Below, piece after piece: positions 48,601-57,203 of a stretch of 64,000 nucleotides of DNA (its first letter is position 1; each line of letters opens with the position of its first letter). Under the pieces are notes generated by a model. It made no database searches. It was not told where the DNA came from and saw nothing but the letters and a program-made list of their open reading frames with translations. Source of the DNA: Chitinophagaceae bacterium (GTDB lineage Bacteria; Bacteroidota; Bacteroidia; Chitinophagales; Chitinophagaceae); assembly GCA_014879565.1 (NCBI GenBank), contig JACSRW010000040.1:1-64000 (forward strand), in the 5' to 3' direction. A program made the translations under genes and the position numbers.

Positions 48601-50463
48601 TTAGCGTCCCATATAGACCATCAGAATCTGAACATCGCTGGGGTTAATACCAGAGATCCGGCTGGCCTGCCCGAGTGTACGGGGTTTTACCCTTGACAGT
48701 TTTTCCCTGGCTTCATTACCGAGGGAACTGATCTTTTTATAGTCGAAGCTTTCCGGGATTTCCAGATCTTCCAGTTGCGACATCCGCTGAACAAGCTCAC
48801 GCTCCTTTTCTATATACACATTATATTTAATTTGTATAGATGCTTGTTCAATACTTTCAGCATCATATTCAGCAAGGGCGGTTTTTAATTTGGGTAAAGC
48901 GTTGGCAAAGGCATCCAGTTCCACGGAGGGGCGAAGCAGTATTTTTTCCGCCTTTACTTTTTCACTGATCAGGGAAGAACCAATGCTTTCAAACCAGGGA
49001 TTAATTTCCGCCGGTTCAACGGACATTTCTTTCAGGACTGTGGCTATTTGTGAAACGGAGTGTTTTTTGGTTTCTACCCTTTTCATTCTTTCTTCCCCTG
49101 CCAGTCCGAGCCGGTAGCTGATTTCTGTAAGCCTTAAATCAGCATTGTCCTGCCGGAGCAGGGTTCTGAACTCTGCCCGTGAGGTAAACATGCGATAAGG
49201 TTCCTGTGTGCCCTTGCTGATGAGATCATCAATCAGTACACCAATATAGGCATCACTCCTTTTTAATACCAGGGGTTCCAGCTCTCTGGATTTCTGGTGT
49301 GCATTGATACCGGCCATCAATCCCTGACAGGCCGCTTCTTCATAGCCGGTGGTACCGTTGATTTGTCCGGCGAAAAAGAGATGACTGATACCTTTTGTTT
49401 CCAGCGAATAGTTCAGCTGGGTGGGCGGGAAGAAATCATATTCGATGGCATACCCCGGGCGGAACATCCGGGCCTGCTCAAAACCAGGTATATTACGAAT
49501 GGCTTCGTATTGTGTTTCTTCCGGCAGAGAAGTGGAGAAGCCGTTCAGGTAAATCTCTACGGTATTCCATCCTTCCGGTTCTACAAAAAGCTGGTGTCTT
49601 TCGCGATCGGCGAAGCGGTTTATTTTATCCTCTATACTGGGACAGTAGCGGGGACCCACGCCATCTATTCGGCCCGCAAACATAGGACTGCGGTCAAAGC
49701 CGGTTTTCAGAATATCGTGTACTTTCTGATTGGTATAGGTAATCCAGCAACTTCTTTGTTCAGCGGGTTTGGGCACATCCAGGAAAGAGAACCCGGTGAT
49801 CAAGCTGTCTCCGGGTTGTTCTTCCATTTTAGAATAATCAAGACTCCGGCCATCAACCCGTGGCGGGGTACCTGTTTTCAGGCGGTCACTTTCAAAGCCC
49901 AGACTAACCAGTTGTTCAGTAATGCCCGTAGCGGCTTTTTCGGCAATACGCCCTCCCCCGAAATGTTTTTCTCCGATATGTACAATGCCGTTCAGGAAGG
50001 TCCCATTGGTAAGCACCACTGCCTTTGCTTTTATCTCATGCCCCATACCGGTAAGAATACCGATACAGCGATTGTCTTTTATAAGGAGGCCATTGACCAT
50101 ATCCTGGTAAAAATCCAGGTTGGGGGTCTGTTCCAGTTTTTCCCGCCATTTAAGATGAAAAAGCATCCGGTCGTTCTGTGCCCTCGGACTCCACATGGCC
50201 GGTCCCTTACTCCGGTTCAGCATTCTGAACTGAATAGTGGAGAGATCGGTCACAATCCCTGAGTAGCCCCCTAGCGCATCTATTTCCCTTACGATTTGTC
50301 CTTTGGCAATGCCACCCATAGCCGGATTGCAGCTCATTTGGGCAATGGTCTGCATATTCATGGTAACCAGCAGGGTTTTGGAACCCATATTGGCCGCAGC
50401 GGCAGCTGCCTCACAACCGGCATGACCGGCACCAACAACTATAACATCGTAGAAAGGAAACAT
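48601..50463 (-). CDS. mnmG: tRNA uridine-5-carboxymethylaminomethyl modification enzyme MnmG (GidA)
   Basis: YDVIVVGAGHAGCEAAAAAANMG, CNPAMGGIAKGQIVREIDALGG, INGTTGYEEAACQGLMAGINA. Confidence 0.97.
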   Translation of the reverse strand: MFPFYDVIVVGAGHAGCEAAAAAANMGSKTLLVTMNMQTIAQMSCNPAMGGIAKGQIVREIDALGGYSGIVTDLSTIQFRMLNRSKGPAMWSPRAQNDRMLFHLKWREKLEQTPNLDFYQDMVNGLLIKDNRCIGILTGMGHEIKAKAVVLTNGTFLNGIVHIGEKHFGGGRIAEKAATGITEQLVSLGFESDRLKTGTPPRVDGRSLDYSKMEEQPGDSLITGFSFLDVPKPAEQRSCWITYTNQKVHDILKTGFDRSPMFAGRIDGVGPRYCPSIEDKINRFADRERHQLFVEPEGWNTVEIYLNGFSTSLPEETQYEAIRNIPGFEQARMFRPGYAIEYDFFPPTQLNYSLETKGISHLFFAGQINGTTGYEEAACQGLMAGINAHQKSRELEPLVLKRSDAYIGVLIDDLISKGTQEPYRMFTSRAEFRTLLRQDNADLRLTEISYRLGLAGEERMKRVETKKHSVSQIATVLKEMSVEPAEINPWFESIGSSLISEKVKAEKILLRPSVELDAFANALPKLKTALAEYDAESIEQASIQIKYNVYIEKERELVQRMSQLEDLEIPESFDYKKISSLGNEAREKLSRVKPRTLGQASRISGINPSDVQILMVYMGR

Positions 50464-50491
50464 GGGGTGCAAAGGTATTTGGTTAGCGGGG

Positions 50492-51106
50492 CTATTTCTC
50501 CAGATTTTTAAGCAAACTGATATCTTTTTTCACTTCTTCCGGGGATTTACCGCTGTTCAGTAATTCAAAGGCATAGGAGGAGAACTCACTAATCGTGTTC
50601 AGATACGCCTGGTTATTCCGGATAAACCCCTCCTGAGCGGCGGTAGCGATCTTTTCTTCCTGTTCAATCTTATTAATCTTATCCAGGTACAACTTACAAA
50701 GAGGATAACCGGTTTGTTCCAGCAGGGAAGAAAAATAGTTTTTAGCAGTGAGGATATCCGGGTGCCCGCCTTTTTCGCCCTCAGGATTAATGTGTTCAAC
50801 CCGGATATTGATGAAATTCCAGCACAGCTTTAAATCCTCTTCATTAAAGCAGTCAAAATAATTCACCGGGATAATATGCCCGAACTGCCAGTTAATCCCA
50901 AAACTAACCCAGCCCTTGCCTTCTGTGAACTGGCTTTCAAACCACTGACGCATTTTTTCATTATCCAGACCAAAGAAAGGAGCATAAGACACACTGGGTG
51001 TTTTTTCCAGCACATAACGCCGGAGGGCGATCTGCCACTTTCTTTTTTCCCTGGACTTAAGCAATTCAGGGGTTTCTTCCTGCGGGGTATGTCTTTTTCT
51101 GGCCAT
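50492..51106 (-). CDS. Hypothetical protein with HNH-like signature
   Basis: GINWQFGHIIPVNYFDCFNEEDLKLCWNFINIRVEHINPEGEKGGHPD resembles HNH DHIIPxxxFD...CxxxxNLxP. Confidence 0.55.
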   Translation of the reverse strand: MARKRHTPQEETPELLKSREKRKWQIALRRYVLEKTPSVSYAPFFGLDNEKMRQWFESQFTEGKGWVSFGINWQFGHIIPVNYFDCFNEEDLKLCWNFINIRVEHINPEGEKGGHPDILTAKNYFSSLLEQTGYPLCKLYLDKINKIEQEEKIATAAQEGFIRNNQAYLNTISEFSSYAFELLNSGKSPEEVKKDISLLKNLEK

Positions 51107-51121
51107 AACTGGATGTTTTCA

Positions 51122-51129
51122 CAAAGATA
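51122..51129 (-). promoter_or_regulatory. Candidate -7 promoter element for the 50492-51106 gene
   Basis: Minus-strand TATCTTTG matches TAnnTTTG. Confidence 0.5.
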
Positions 51130-51132
51130 GGT

Positions 51133-51177
51133 GTTCCACGGGACACTGTTTCACCCCGAAACGGTGTCCCGTGGAAC
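51133..51177. repeat. 20-bp-arm inverted repeat (hairpin/operator candidate)
   Basis: GTTCCACGGGACACTGTTTC-ACCCC-GAAACGGTGTCCCGTGGAAC; one mismatch between arms. Confidence 0.95.
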
Positions 51178-51269
51178 GTTTCTAAAGCATTGATCGTGCT
51201 TCGGTAAGTTGGTTTTGATTCTTTTTAATAGAGAGATTCGTTGTTTATGCTTCGGTTCCCGGAAACAAA

Positions 51270-51406
51270 TGTCACTCTGCCTGCCGACCGAAGTGAAACG
51301 TAGGTGGGAGCGTGCCGAAGGGTGAAGCCAAGAAAACGGCTTTTCGTTTGCCATGCTTCGGCTGGCTCCCGCCTTTGCTGCGCTGCGGCCGGCAGGCAGC
51401 ATGACA
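51270..51406. repeat. Expanded variant of the dispersed palindromic repeat
   Basis: TGTCACTCTGCCTGCCG...GGTGGGAGCGTGCCGAAGGGTGA...CATGCTTCGGCTGGCTCCCGCC...CGGCAGGCAGCATGACA. Confidence 0.85.
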
Positions 51407-51415
51407 GGGAAGATA

Positions 51416-51847
51416 TCAGGAAAAGTATTTCTTCAGCCAGTAATCCTCTCTCCTTCTCATTTCGGCGATCTCTTCTTTCTTTTTATCCCTGTACCCGCAG
51501 AGATGCAGGGCCCCATGAAAGATAACGCGGTGAAGTTCGGACCTGAAAGTAACCCCCAGGTTCCGGGCATTCTCCTTTACCCGGTCAATACTGATATAAA
51601 TTTCTCCGGTGACTGCCTTGTCTGCGGAAAGATCAAAACTGATGATATCCGTATAAAAGTCGTGCTGCAGGTATTGCCGGTTTATCTCCAGCAGTTTTTT
51701 ATCCGTGCAGAAAATATAATTCAGGGAATCCAGGCTTCTCCCTTCTTTGCGGAACAGGGTTTCAATAAATGATTTCAGCTGACTGCGTTGGGTCAGCTTA
51801 AACGGGCGGGTTTCGTAAAAGAAACAAACTTTTGAAGAGGAAGACAT
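51416..51847 (-). CDS. ybeY: Endoribonuclease YbeY (rRNA maturation)
   Basis: ELHRVIFHGALHLCGYRDKKKEE (HxxxHLxGxxD); YLQHDFYTDIISFDL. Confidence 0.93.
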   Translation of the reverse strand: MSSSSKVCFFYETRPFKLTQRSQLKSFIETLFRKEGRSLDSLNYIFCTDKKLLEINRQYLQHDFYTDIISFDLSADKAVTGEIYISIDRVKENARNLGVTFRSELHRVIFHGALHLCGYRDKKKEEIAEMRRREDYWLKKYFS

Positions 51848-51913
51848 AATTTCAAAATTCGTAAAGAAATCCGAGGCAACAAGGATAGCTTTGCAGAATT
51901 AATAATGGGATGA

Positions 51914-52144
51914 ATGATAGCCAGGCTTTCAGATTTAAAACCGGGACAGGAAGGAATAATCAGGGAATTTCAGGATAATGAAATTTTTCTCAAACTAATG
52001 GAAATGGGCTGTGTGCCGGGTGAGCGTATTCTCCTGGAGCAGATCGCCCCCCTGGGCGACCCCATATCCGTAAATGTGGCAGGCTATCACCTGAGCCTCA
52101 GGCTGAATGAAGCCGAACATATTTATGTTGATATAAACGATTGA
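51914..52144 (+). CDS. feoA: FeoA-domain protein
   Basis: ARLSDLKPGQEGIIREF...LMEMGCVPGERILLEQIAPLGDPISVNVAGYHLSLRLNEA. Confidence 0.92.
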   Translation: MIARLSDLKPGQEGIIREFQDNEIFLKLMEMGCVPGERILLEQIAPLGDPISVNVAGYHLSLRLNEAEHIYVDIND

Positions 52145-52159
52145 TAATCAGCGTATTAA

Positions 52160-52732
52160 ATGAAAATTGGTCTTTATTTCGGCTCTTTTAATCCCATTCA
52201 TGTCGGGCATCTGATCATTGCCAGTCACCTCCTGAATGAAACCAATATCGAAAAAATATGGCTGGTTGTATCTCCCCATAACCCGTTTAAACAGGAAAAC
52301 GGGCTGCTGAACGAGTATCACCGGCTCCATCTCGCCAAACTGGCAACAGAAAACGATCCCCGGATCCGGGCCTCCGATATCGAGTTTGCCCTGCCCAAAC
52401 CCTCCTATACCGTGCATACCCTCGCCTGGCTCAGGGAGAAACACCCCGAACATGAGTTTTGCCTGATCATGGGGGCCGACAGTTTCGGCAATCTCCATAA
52501 ATGGAAAAACGCGGACGTAATCATCCGGGATTATGATATCTATGTATATCCCCGGCCGGGATTTGCCGTGGAAAATACAATCAACGCCCGGCTTTTTACC
52601 GTAGAGGCCCCGCTTCTCCAACTATCGGCTACGCATATACGAAAATGTATCACAGCGGGTAAATCGGTCCGGTACATGGTACCGGATGTGGTACTGGAGG
52701 AAATTGAAAAGGGCGGCTACTACAGGAAATAA
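52160..52732 (+). CDS. nadD: Nicotinate-nucleotide adenylyltransferase
   Basis: [22 protein letters not shown]...[20 protein letters not shown]...[24 protein letters not shown]. Confidence 0.96.
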   Translation: MKIGLYFGSFNPIHVGHLIIASHLLNETNIEKIWLVVSPHNPFKQENGLLNEYHRLHLAKLATENDPRIRASDIEFALPKPSYTVHTLAWLREKHPEHEFCLIMGADSFGNLHKWKNADVIIRDYDIYVYPRPGFAVENTINARLFTVEAPLLQLSATHIRKCITAGKSVRYMVPDVVLEEIEKGGYYRK

Positions 52733-53958
52733 CCCAGCGCCAGGCAAATCATCACAATAAAGGGAGGAAGGATGCGCGTAAACTGTAGCAGCAGGATGGT
52801 GCCCGCAATTACCCCGATATTCACCAGGCTGACTGTTTTGGGTTCAATAAAAGAAATATCCCGCACGATATAAAAGGTTGATGCGAGCAGGATACCCACC
52901 ACTACGGCATTGATCCCTTCCAGGGAGCGGTAGACAACGGCATATTTCCGGAGGTTATGCCAGATCGGAAAAAAGAAAAGAACCAGCAGCGCGCTGGGCA
53001 GAAAAATGGCGATCATCCCAATGATACAGCCCAGCACCTGCATCGGAACACCCATATCACTCAGGGCCATGCCACCGGTAAAAGAGGCAATGGAAAAAAC
53101 GGGTCCGGGTACCGCCTGCACAATACCCATACCCGTGTACAGTTTTTCCTGGTCAATCTGGATCGCATTCGGGTTTTTATCTTTTACGGTTTCGGGCCTT
53201 ACACTCCACTGTTCATACATCAGCGGCATCAATACCTGTCCCCCGCCAAAAACCAGGCTGCCCATCCGGTATGTGTTTTCAAAAAGATTAATCGGCTTCC
53301 GCGCTTCCCATTCATTGCTCCGTGCCAGTTCACTGAAAATACCGGCGGCAATAAAAATGAATCCGAATAACCAGAAATTCCACCAGCGGATCTTTCTGGG
53401 TTTTTCCGCCGTTTGCGGGATCCTTTTCTGGCTGAAATTGGTGGCAATACCACCGGCCACTATCAGGGCCGGGATCACCCATGTTTTACCAAACAGCGCA
53501 TAGGTGGCTCCGGCGCTTACCAGCATAATAATCCAGGTGATGGTATTCCGGATGGCATGGGGGAAAATATGCAGGATGGCATAACCGAGAAAACCGGCAG
53601 CCATCGGGGGGATAAATTTGAATATATCCGTGCCGAGTTCTTTTTTATCAATATAACCAAGCAGAAAGGAAAAAGCGCCCATAAGGGTACTTGCCGGTAA
53701 AATCCAGATGATCAGGGTGAGAATGGCCAGCGGCACTCCTCCCCTTTTATACCCGATCAGGGTGAGCGTTTGTGTGGAAGAGGCCCCGGGCAGCAACTGG
53801 CAAAAGGCATTGTATTCCATCAGCTCCTTCTCCGTTACATAGGGGGTCTCTTTGACAAAAGTGCGCATCATCATGCCGATATGCGCCTGGGGTCCGCCGA
53901 AAGCGGTGACACTATGTGTCAGAACAGCCCTCAAAAAAGCAAAATGGCGCAACAGCAT
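52720..53958 (-). CDS. chrA: Chromate transporter (two-domain ChrA type)
   Basis: [75 protein letters not shown]. Confidence 0.93.
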   Translation of the reverse strand: MLLRHFAFLRAVLTHSVTAFGGPQAHIGMMMRTFVKETPYVTEKELMEYNAFCQLLPGASSTQTLTLIGYKRGGVPLAILTLIIWILPASTLMGAFSFLLGYIDKKELGTDIFKFIPPMAAGFLGYAILHIFPHAIRNTITWIIMLVSAGATYALFGKTWVIPALIVAGGIATNFSQKRIPQTAEKPRKIRWWNFWLFGFIFIAAGIFSELARSNEWEARKPINLFENTYRMGSLVFGGGQVLMPLMYEQWSVRPETVKDKNPNAIQIDQEKLYTGMGIVQAVPGPVFSIASFTGGMALSDMGVPMQVLGCIIGMIAIFLPSALLVLFFFPIWHNLRKYAVVYRSLEGINAVVVGILLASTFYIVRDISFIEPKTVSLVNIGVIAGTILLLQFTRILPPFIVMICLALGYFL

Positions 53959-54058
53959 TTGGGTTTAAATATAAAAAATTTCGCTTTTACCCGAACCCGC
54001 TTTGCCGGAACATATTGTACTTTCAGGATAAATTCCTTCTTTTCCGAATATCAATGTT

Positions 54059-54925
54059 ATGTTACGTATCCTGTTTTTCTTTTTAATAAGCTTCTCCTTT
54101 TTACCGTTAAGCGCTCAAAAAACAGACCGGAGACTGGAAAAAAACCTGCAGGAAATCATCAGCGGCTATAACGGACAAATTGGTGTTTATATAAAAAACC
54201 TGCGTACCGGAAAAACAGCCATGATAAACGCAGATACCCTTTTCCCAACGGCCAGTATTGTCAAGGTGCCGATTTTTCTCGGCATCATGGACCGGATCAG
54301 CCGGGGCGAACTGGCCTATGATTCCTCTTTTATTTACCGGGATTCACTTTATTATGCCGGATCCGATATACTGGGCTCTTTTAAAAACGGGGAAAAGATA
54401 ACCCTGAAAAAACTCATCATGCTGATGCTGACCACCAGTGATAATACGGCCAGTCTCTGGCTGCAAAGCCTGGCGGGTACCGGTACGCGTATCAATACCC
54501 TGCTCGATAGTTTTGGCCTGCAGCTCACCCGGGTGAATTCGCGTACACCCGGCCGCGAAGAGAACCGGACCCAATACGGCTGGGGACAAACCAGTCCCCG
54601 GGAAATGGGACAACTATTTGAAATGATATACCGGAAAGAAATCTATACACCTGAAATCTGTGACCGGATGCTGCGTTGTCTGGGCCGGAATTTCTGGGAT
54701 GTGGACGAAGCCATCTCCGTAATTCCACCTACCGTGGAAGTTTTCAGTAAAAACGGTTGTGTAAACGCCTCCCGCAGTGAGGTTATGATTGTAAATCTTC
54801 CGGGGAATCCCTTTGTCTTTTCCGTATTTACCAAAAACAATCAGGATACCCGCTGGACACACGACAACGAAGCCTGGACCCTGGCGCGCAAACTGGCCGC
54901 CTTTCTCTATGACTATTATAAATAA
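54059..54925 (+). CDS. Class A beta-lactamase-like serine hydrolase
   Basis: SxxK in TASIVKVPIFLG, SDN in TTSDNTASLWLQ, KNG in FSKNGCVNASRSEV. Confidence 0.82.
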   Translation: MLRILFFFLISFSFLPLSAQKTDRRLEKNLQEIISGYNGQIGVYIKNLRTGKTAMINADTLFPTASIVKVPIFLGIMDRISRGELAYDSSFIYRDSLYYAGSDILGSFKNGEKITLKKLIMLMLTTSDNTASLWLQSLAGTGTRINTLLDSFGLQLTRVNSRTPGREENRTQYGWGQTSPREMGQLFEMIYRKEIYTPEICDRMLRCLGRNFWDVDEAISVIPPTVEVFSKNGCVNASRSEVMIVNLPGNPFVFSVFTKNNQDTRWTHDNEAWTLARKLAAFLYDYYK

Positions 54926-54931
54926 ACGGGA

Positions 54932-57049
54932 TTATTTCAGCAACTGATAAGCCAGTAAACTGAGCAGGTAGGCCAGGGCGGTCATATATACCAGTTGTAT
55001 GGCGGGCCATTTCCAGCTGCGGGTTTCTCTTTTTACAATGGCGAGGGTACTCATACACTGCATTGCGAATACATAAAAAATCATGAGTGAAAGTCCTGTG
55101 GCAAACGTGAACACCGGGCTCCCGTCCGGCCGCACAGCGGCTTTCATTTTTTCCTTAAGCAGCTGACCATCATCGTCACCCTCCCCCACGCTGTACAGGG
55201 TGGCCATTGTACCCACGAACACTTCTCTTGCCGCGAAGGAGGTTACCAGCGCGATACCGATTTTCCAGTCGTAACCCAGCGGGGCGATGGCCGGTTCCAT
55301 ACTCTTGCCGATGATGCCGGCAAAGGAGCTTTCCAGTTTTTCGGTTTGTAAGGCCTTATCCAGCTGCGCGGCATCGGCACCGGGTGCAGCTTTCAGTTGT
55401 TCATATTTGGCCTCCAGGCGCTGCATGGTATTCCCCGGTCCGAATGAACTCAGGGCCCAGAGCAGCAGGCTGATGATCATAATGATTTTACCCGCATCCA
55501 CAATAAAGATCCTCGCCTTGCTGATCATGGTGGTCAGGGCGTTTTTCCAGCGGGGTGAGCGGTACGTAGGCAGCTCCAGGATAAAAAAGCTCTTCTCCTT
55601 AATATTAATAAACCATTTGGCTACCCAGGAAACCATCAGGGCCAGGATTAATCCGAGCAGGTACAGCCCCATCATCACCAGTCCCTGTACACTCAGAAAG
55701 CCGAGCAGGTAGGTATTGGGAATGACCAGCGCAATGAGAATGGTGAAAACCGGCAACCTGGCTGAACAGCTCATCAGCGGCGTAATCAGGATGGTCAGCA
55801 GCCGCTCTTTCCGGTTTTCAATATTACGGGCGCTCATAATGGCGGGTACCGCACAGGCAAAACCGCTGATCATGGGCATCACACTTTTTCCGTTGAGGCC
55901 AACGCTGCGCATCAGCCGGTCAGACAAAAAGCTGATCCGGGCCATATAACCACTGTCTTCCAGTAATGTGATCAGCCCGAAAAGAATCATAATCTGGGGC
56001 ACAAATACAAATATGCCGCCGAGACCGGCCACCACTCCGTTGATCAACAGGTCGGACCAGCGGTTAGCCGGCAGTGAGGCAGATAAAACACTGCTTAGTT
56101 CCGCAAAACCCAGTTCAATCCACTCCATGGGATACTGGGCCAGCCAGAAAATACTCTGGAATAAGAGAAACAGAACACCTAACAGGATGATATACCCCCA
56201 GCGCCGGTGCAGCAGTACGGTATCCAGTTTTTCGGTGAACAGATTTTTTTTCAGCGGGTCAGGTTCTGATACGGCCTGCTGCATTACATACCGGATCCGG
56301 CTGTACCGCTGCAGAATTTCTTCCGCCTGGGTCCTGGTATGGTTGAACTGGTTCCGGGCTTCAATGTTTTCAATCCTTTCCTGTGTTTGCTGGTCAAGGC
56401 CAAACTGCTCATGATTGATCAGGTAATGAATGGCTTTATAATCGCTGAGCTGGGGGAAATAAGACTTTAATTCTTCAATCGGGGCAACGGCCAGGGCTTT
56501 ATTGTCAATAAAGTCGCGCACCGGGGGTTTGTAAGCCTGTTGTACGGTGAGTTCGATCGCTTTTTTCAGTTCAGCGATCCCTTTATTTTTTCGCGGATTT
56601 ACCGCCACCACCGGAACCCCGAGTTCTCTTTCCAGTGCCGCCAGGTCAATTTTGATCCCTTTTTGGCGGGCCAGGTCCATCATGGTCAGCACAATCACCA
56701 CCGGCACTTTCAGGTCAATGATCTGGGTGCAAAAAAGCAGGTTTCTTTTCAGGTTGCTGGCATCCGCCACCGCCACCACCACATCGGCTTTGATATCGGT
56801 ATCTTCCCCCAGCAATACCCGGTAACTCACCCATTCGTCCAGCCTTTTGGGATAAAGACTGTAAGAACCGGGCAGGTCAATGATTTCAGCGCTGATTGAG
56901 CCGATTCGGGCGCTGCCGGTTTTTTTATCAACCGTCACTCCCGGAAAATTACCCACCTGCTGATTCAGTCCTGTAAGACAATTAAACAGGGAGCTTTTCC
57001 CGCTATTGGGGTTACCTACCAGGGCAATATGAAGGTTCTTTTTTTCCAA
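54932..57049 (-). CDS. feoB: Ferrous iron transport protein B
   Basis: ALVGNPNSGKSSLFNCLTGLNQQVGNFPGVTVDKKTG, DLPGSYSLYP, CSARLPVFTILIALV; probable TTG start. Confidence 0.96.
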   Translation of the reverse strand: MEKKNLHIALVGNPNSGKSSLFNCLTGLNQQVGNFPGVTVDKKTGSARIGSISAEIIDLPGSYSLYPKRLDEWVSYRVLLGEDTDIKADVVVAVADASNLKRNLLFCTQIIDLKVPVVIVLTMMDLARQKGIKIDLAALERELGVPVVAVNPRKNKGIAELKKAIELTVQQAYKPPVRDFIDNKALAVAPIEELKSYFPQLSDYKAIHYLINHEQFGLDQQTQERIENIEARNQFNHTRTQAEEILQRYSRIRYVMQQAVSEPDPLKKNLFTEKLDTVLLHRRWGYIILLGVLFLLFQSIFWLAQYPMEWIELGFAELSSVLSASLPANRWSDLLINGVVAGLGGIFVFVPQIMILFGLITLLEDSGYMARISFLSDRLMRSVGLNGKSVMPMISGFACAVPAIMSARNIENRKERLLTILITPLMSCSARLPVFTILIALVIPNTYLLGFLSVQGLVMMGLYLLGLILALMVSWVAKWFINIKEKSFFILELPTYRSPRWKNALTTMISKARIFIVDAGKIIMIISLLLWALSSFGPGNTMQRLEAKYEQLKAAPGADAAQLDKALQTEKLESSFAGIIGKSMEPAIAPLGYDWKIGIALVTSFAAREVFVGTMATLYSVGEGDDDGQLLKEKMKAAVRPDGSPVFTFATGLSLMIFYVFAMQCMSTLAIVKRETRSWKWPAIQLVYMTALAYLLSLLAYQLLK

Positions 57050-57203
57050 ACCGGGGCAAAAGTAGAGCGCGGGAGGCAAACAGCCTTACGAATTGCGATT
57101 TTTAGGAGGGGCAAAGCGGAAAAAGATTGACCGAATTATGGCATTTTAACCCGGGAAAAATGCCGGGGGGTAATACCTTTGCTCTCAAAATAAACAGATC
57201 TGT

